A DNA stretch of 14,182 nucleotides, from NCBI GenBank assembly GCA_040222185.1, contig JAVKDP010000095.1, forward strand, positions 1-14,182, in the 5' to 3' direction. The notes under the pieces were generated by a model. That model was not told the DNA's origin and did not search any database. It saw only the letters and a list, made by a program, of their open reading frames with translations. This document shows positions 13,711 to 14,182 of this stretch, piece by piece. Each line of letters opens with the position of its first letter. Position 1 is the first letter of the stretch. The DNA comes from JAVKDP01 sp040222185. Its GTDB lineage: Bacteria; Bacteroidota; Rhodothermia; Balneolales; Balneolaceae. Made by a program: the position numbers and the translations under genes.

Positions 13711-14182
13711 GTGAGTACACACTCGATCGAACATATTACATTTAAGAGGATCAGACCCAGGATTCGAATAGAGTCTGATTTAACTTCTGAAAAGATCACA
13801 AATACAATCAAGGAACATCTCTCCAAGCCTGGTGTAGCCTGTGAGGGGAAAGTGCTCCCGGGCTTTGCTACTGTTTATCCATTAAAGGAAGAGCAACATT
13901 ATTGGTCGCCACAGCTTACGCTTACGATTGAAGAGACGGAGTCAGGAAGCCTGATCAGAGGATTATATGGTCCAAGGCCTTCGGTATGGACGATGTTTAT
14001 TTTTTTCTACTCCTTCATTGGTTTTCTGGCTATGATTGCAACATTAATCAGCCTTTCGTATTGGTCACTAGATAAAGACACTATGTTCTTCTGGGCCGTA
14101 CCTGTGCTTTTGTTGCTTTTTCTTTCTCTATATCTGGTAGCTTACCTGGGTCAGAAGTTCGGGCATAAGCAGATGGTGTATG
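13711..14182 (+). CDS. Membrane protein of unknown function, GTG start, cut by right edge
   Basis: The frame is open from just after a TGA at 13705-13707 to the end of the window, and has no ATG before residue 95, so the start is taken as GTG at 13711. The 157 visible residues begin MSTHSIEHITFKRIRPRIRI, a basic segment, then a soluble part of about 70 residues (KPGVACEGKVLPGFATVY, EQHYWSPQLTLTIEE). After IRGLYGPRPSVWTMF come two hydrophobic helices at about 93-117 and 125-147, ending in GQKFGHKQMVY. The mix of conserved-looking motifs (YWSPQL, LYGPRPSVWTMF, GQKFGHKQM) and normal codon use argue for a real gene. I believe similar proteins are annotated as hypothetical in Bacteroidetes, but I assign no function. 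The C-terminus lies beyond the window. Confidence 0.75.
   Translation, partial: MSTHSIEHITFKRIRPRIRIESDLTSEKITNTIKEHLSKPGVACEGKVLPGFATVYPLKEEQHYWSPQLTLTIEETESGSLIRGLYGPRPSVWTMFIFFYSFIGFLAMIATLISLSYWSLDKDTMFFWAVPVLLLLFLSLYLVAYLGQKFGHKQMVY

Noticed and set aside
13498..13745. Open frames on both strands (plus 13545-13745, minus 13498-13734)
   Set aside because: They are read through the 13548 hairpin and the 13605 repeat, and the plus-strand one overlaps the better-supported GTG-started gene in another frame.

Overview
The window looks like part of a marine or halophilic Bacteroidota/Balneolota-type chromosome, most likely a Balneolaceae-like organism (inference). The grounds are lipoprotein and signal-peptide glycan enzymes (two GH16 glucanases, an esterase, a formylglycine sulfatase), acidic proteins, loose lipoboxes of the FTTC type, starts without clear Shine-Dalgarno sequences, and intergenic palindromic repeats with a 'taagatcc...ggatgac' core. 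No rRNA, tRNA, CRISPR array or transposase is visible.

Layout. 1-795: C-terminal ATPase part of a MutS-related protein, entering from beyond the left edge. The first 53 bases are an exact inverted copy of 138-190, so the left end is probably an assembly fold-back and the ATG at 34 is not a real start. 803-3503 (minus strand): an esterase followed by two tandem GH16 lipoproteins, a small beta-glucan module. 3663-10843 (plus strand): the most unusual part, a redox neighbourhood with three different enzymes each fused to a Rieske [2Fe-2S] domain. These are a Rieske/FMN glutamate-synthase-like protein (3663-5279), a ferric-reductase/MsrQ-like haem membrane protein with a C-terminal Rieske domain (5687-6730), and a Rieske/thiamine-diphosphate enzyme resembling pyruvate oxidase (8897-10843). 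Between them lie five genes joined by four ATGA stop/start overlaps (5401-8294). They include two tiny membrane proteins, one of 29 residues, a membrane-anchored protein with a Cys/His motif, and an unrecognised soluble protein. 10845-11702: AT-rich six-helix membrane protein of unknown function. 11924-13291: lipoprotein sulfatase. 13711-14182: start of a conserved-looking membrane protein with a GTG start, cut by the right edge.

How they may work together. A 2-oxoacid-oxidising ThDP enzyme and an FMN/[3Fe-4S] glutamate-synthase-like enzyme may exchange electrons, through their own Rieske domains, with a membrane cytochrome that also has a Rieske domain. This is inference from domain architecture and gene order. 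I know of no described system of this composition, and it is the best candidate here for an undescribed one. The glycan genes on either side fit a polysaccharide-degrading lifestyle but share no visible link with the redox cluster.

The long intergenic stretches (8295-8803 and 13292-13710) hold no credible genes but many copies of REP-like palindromes.
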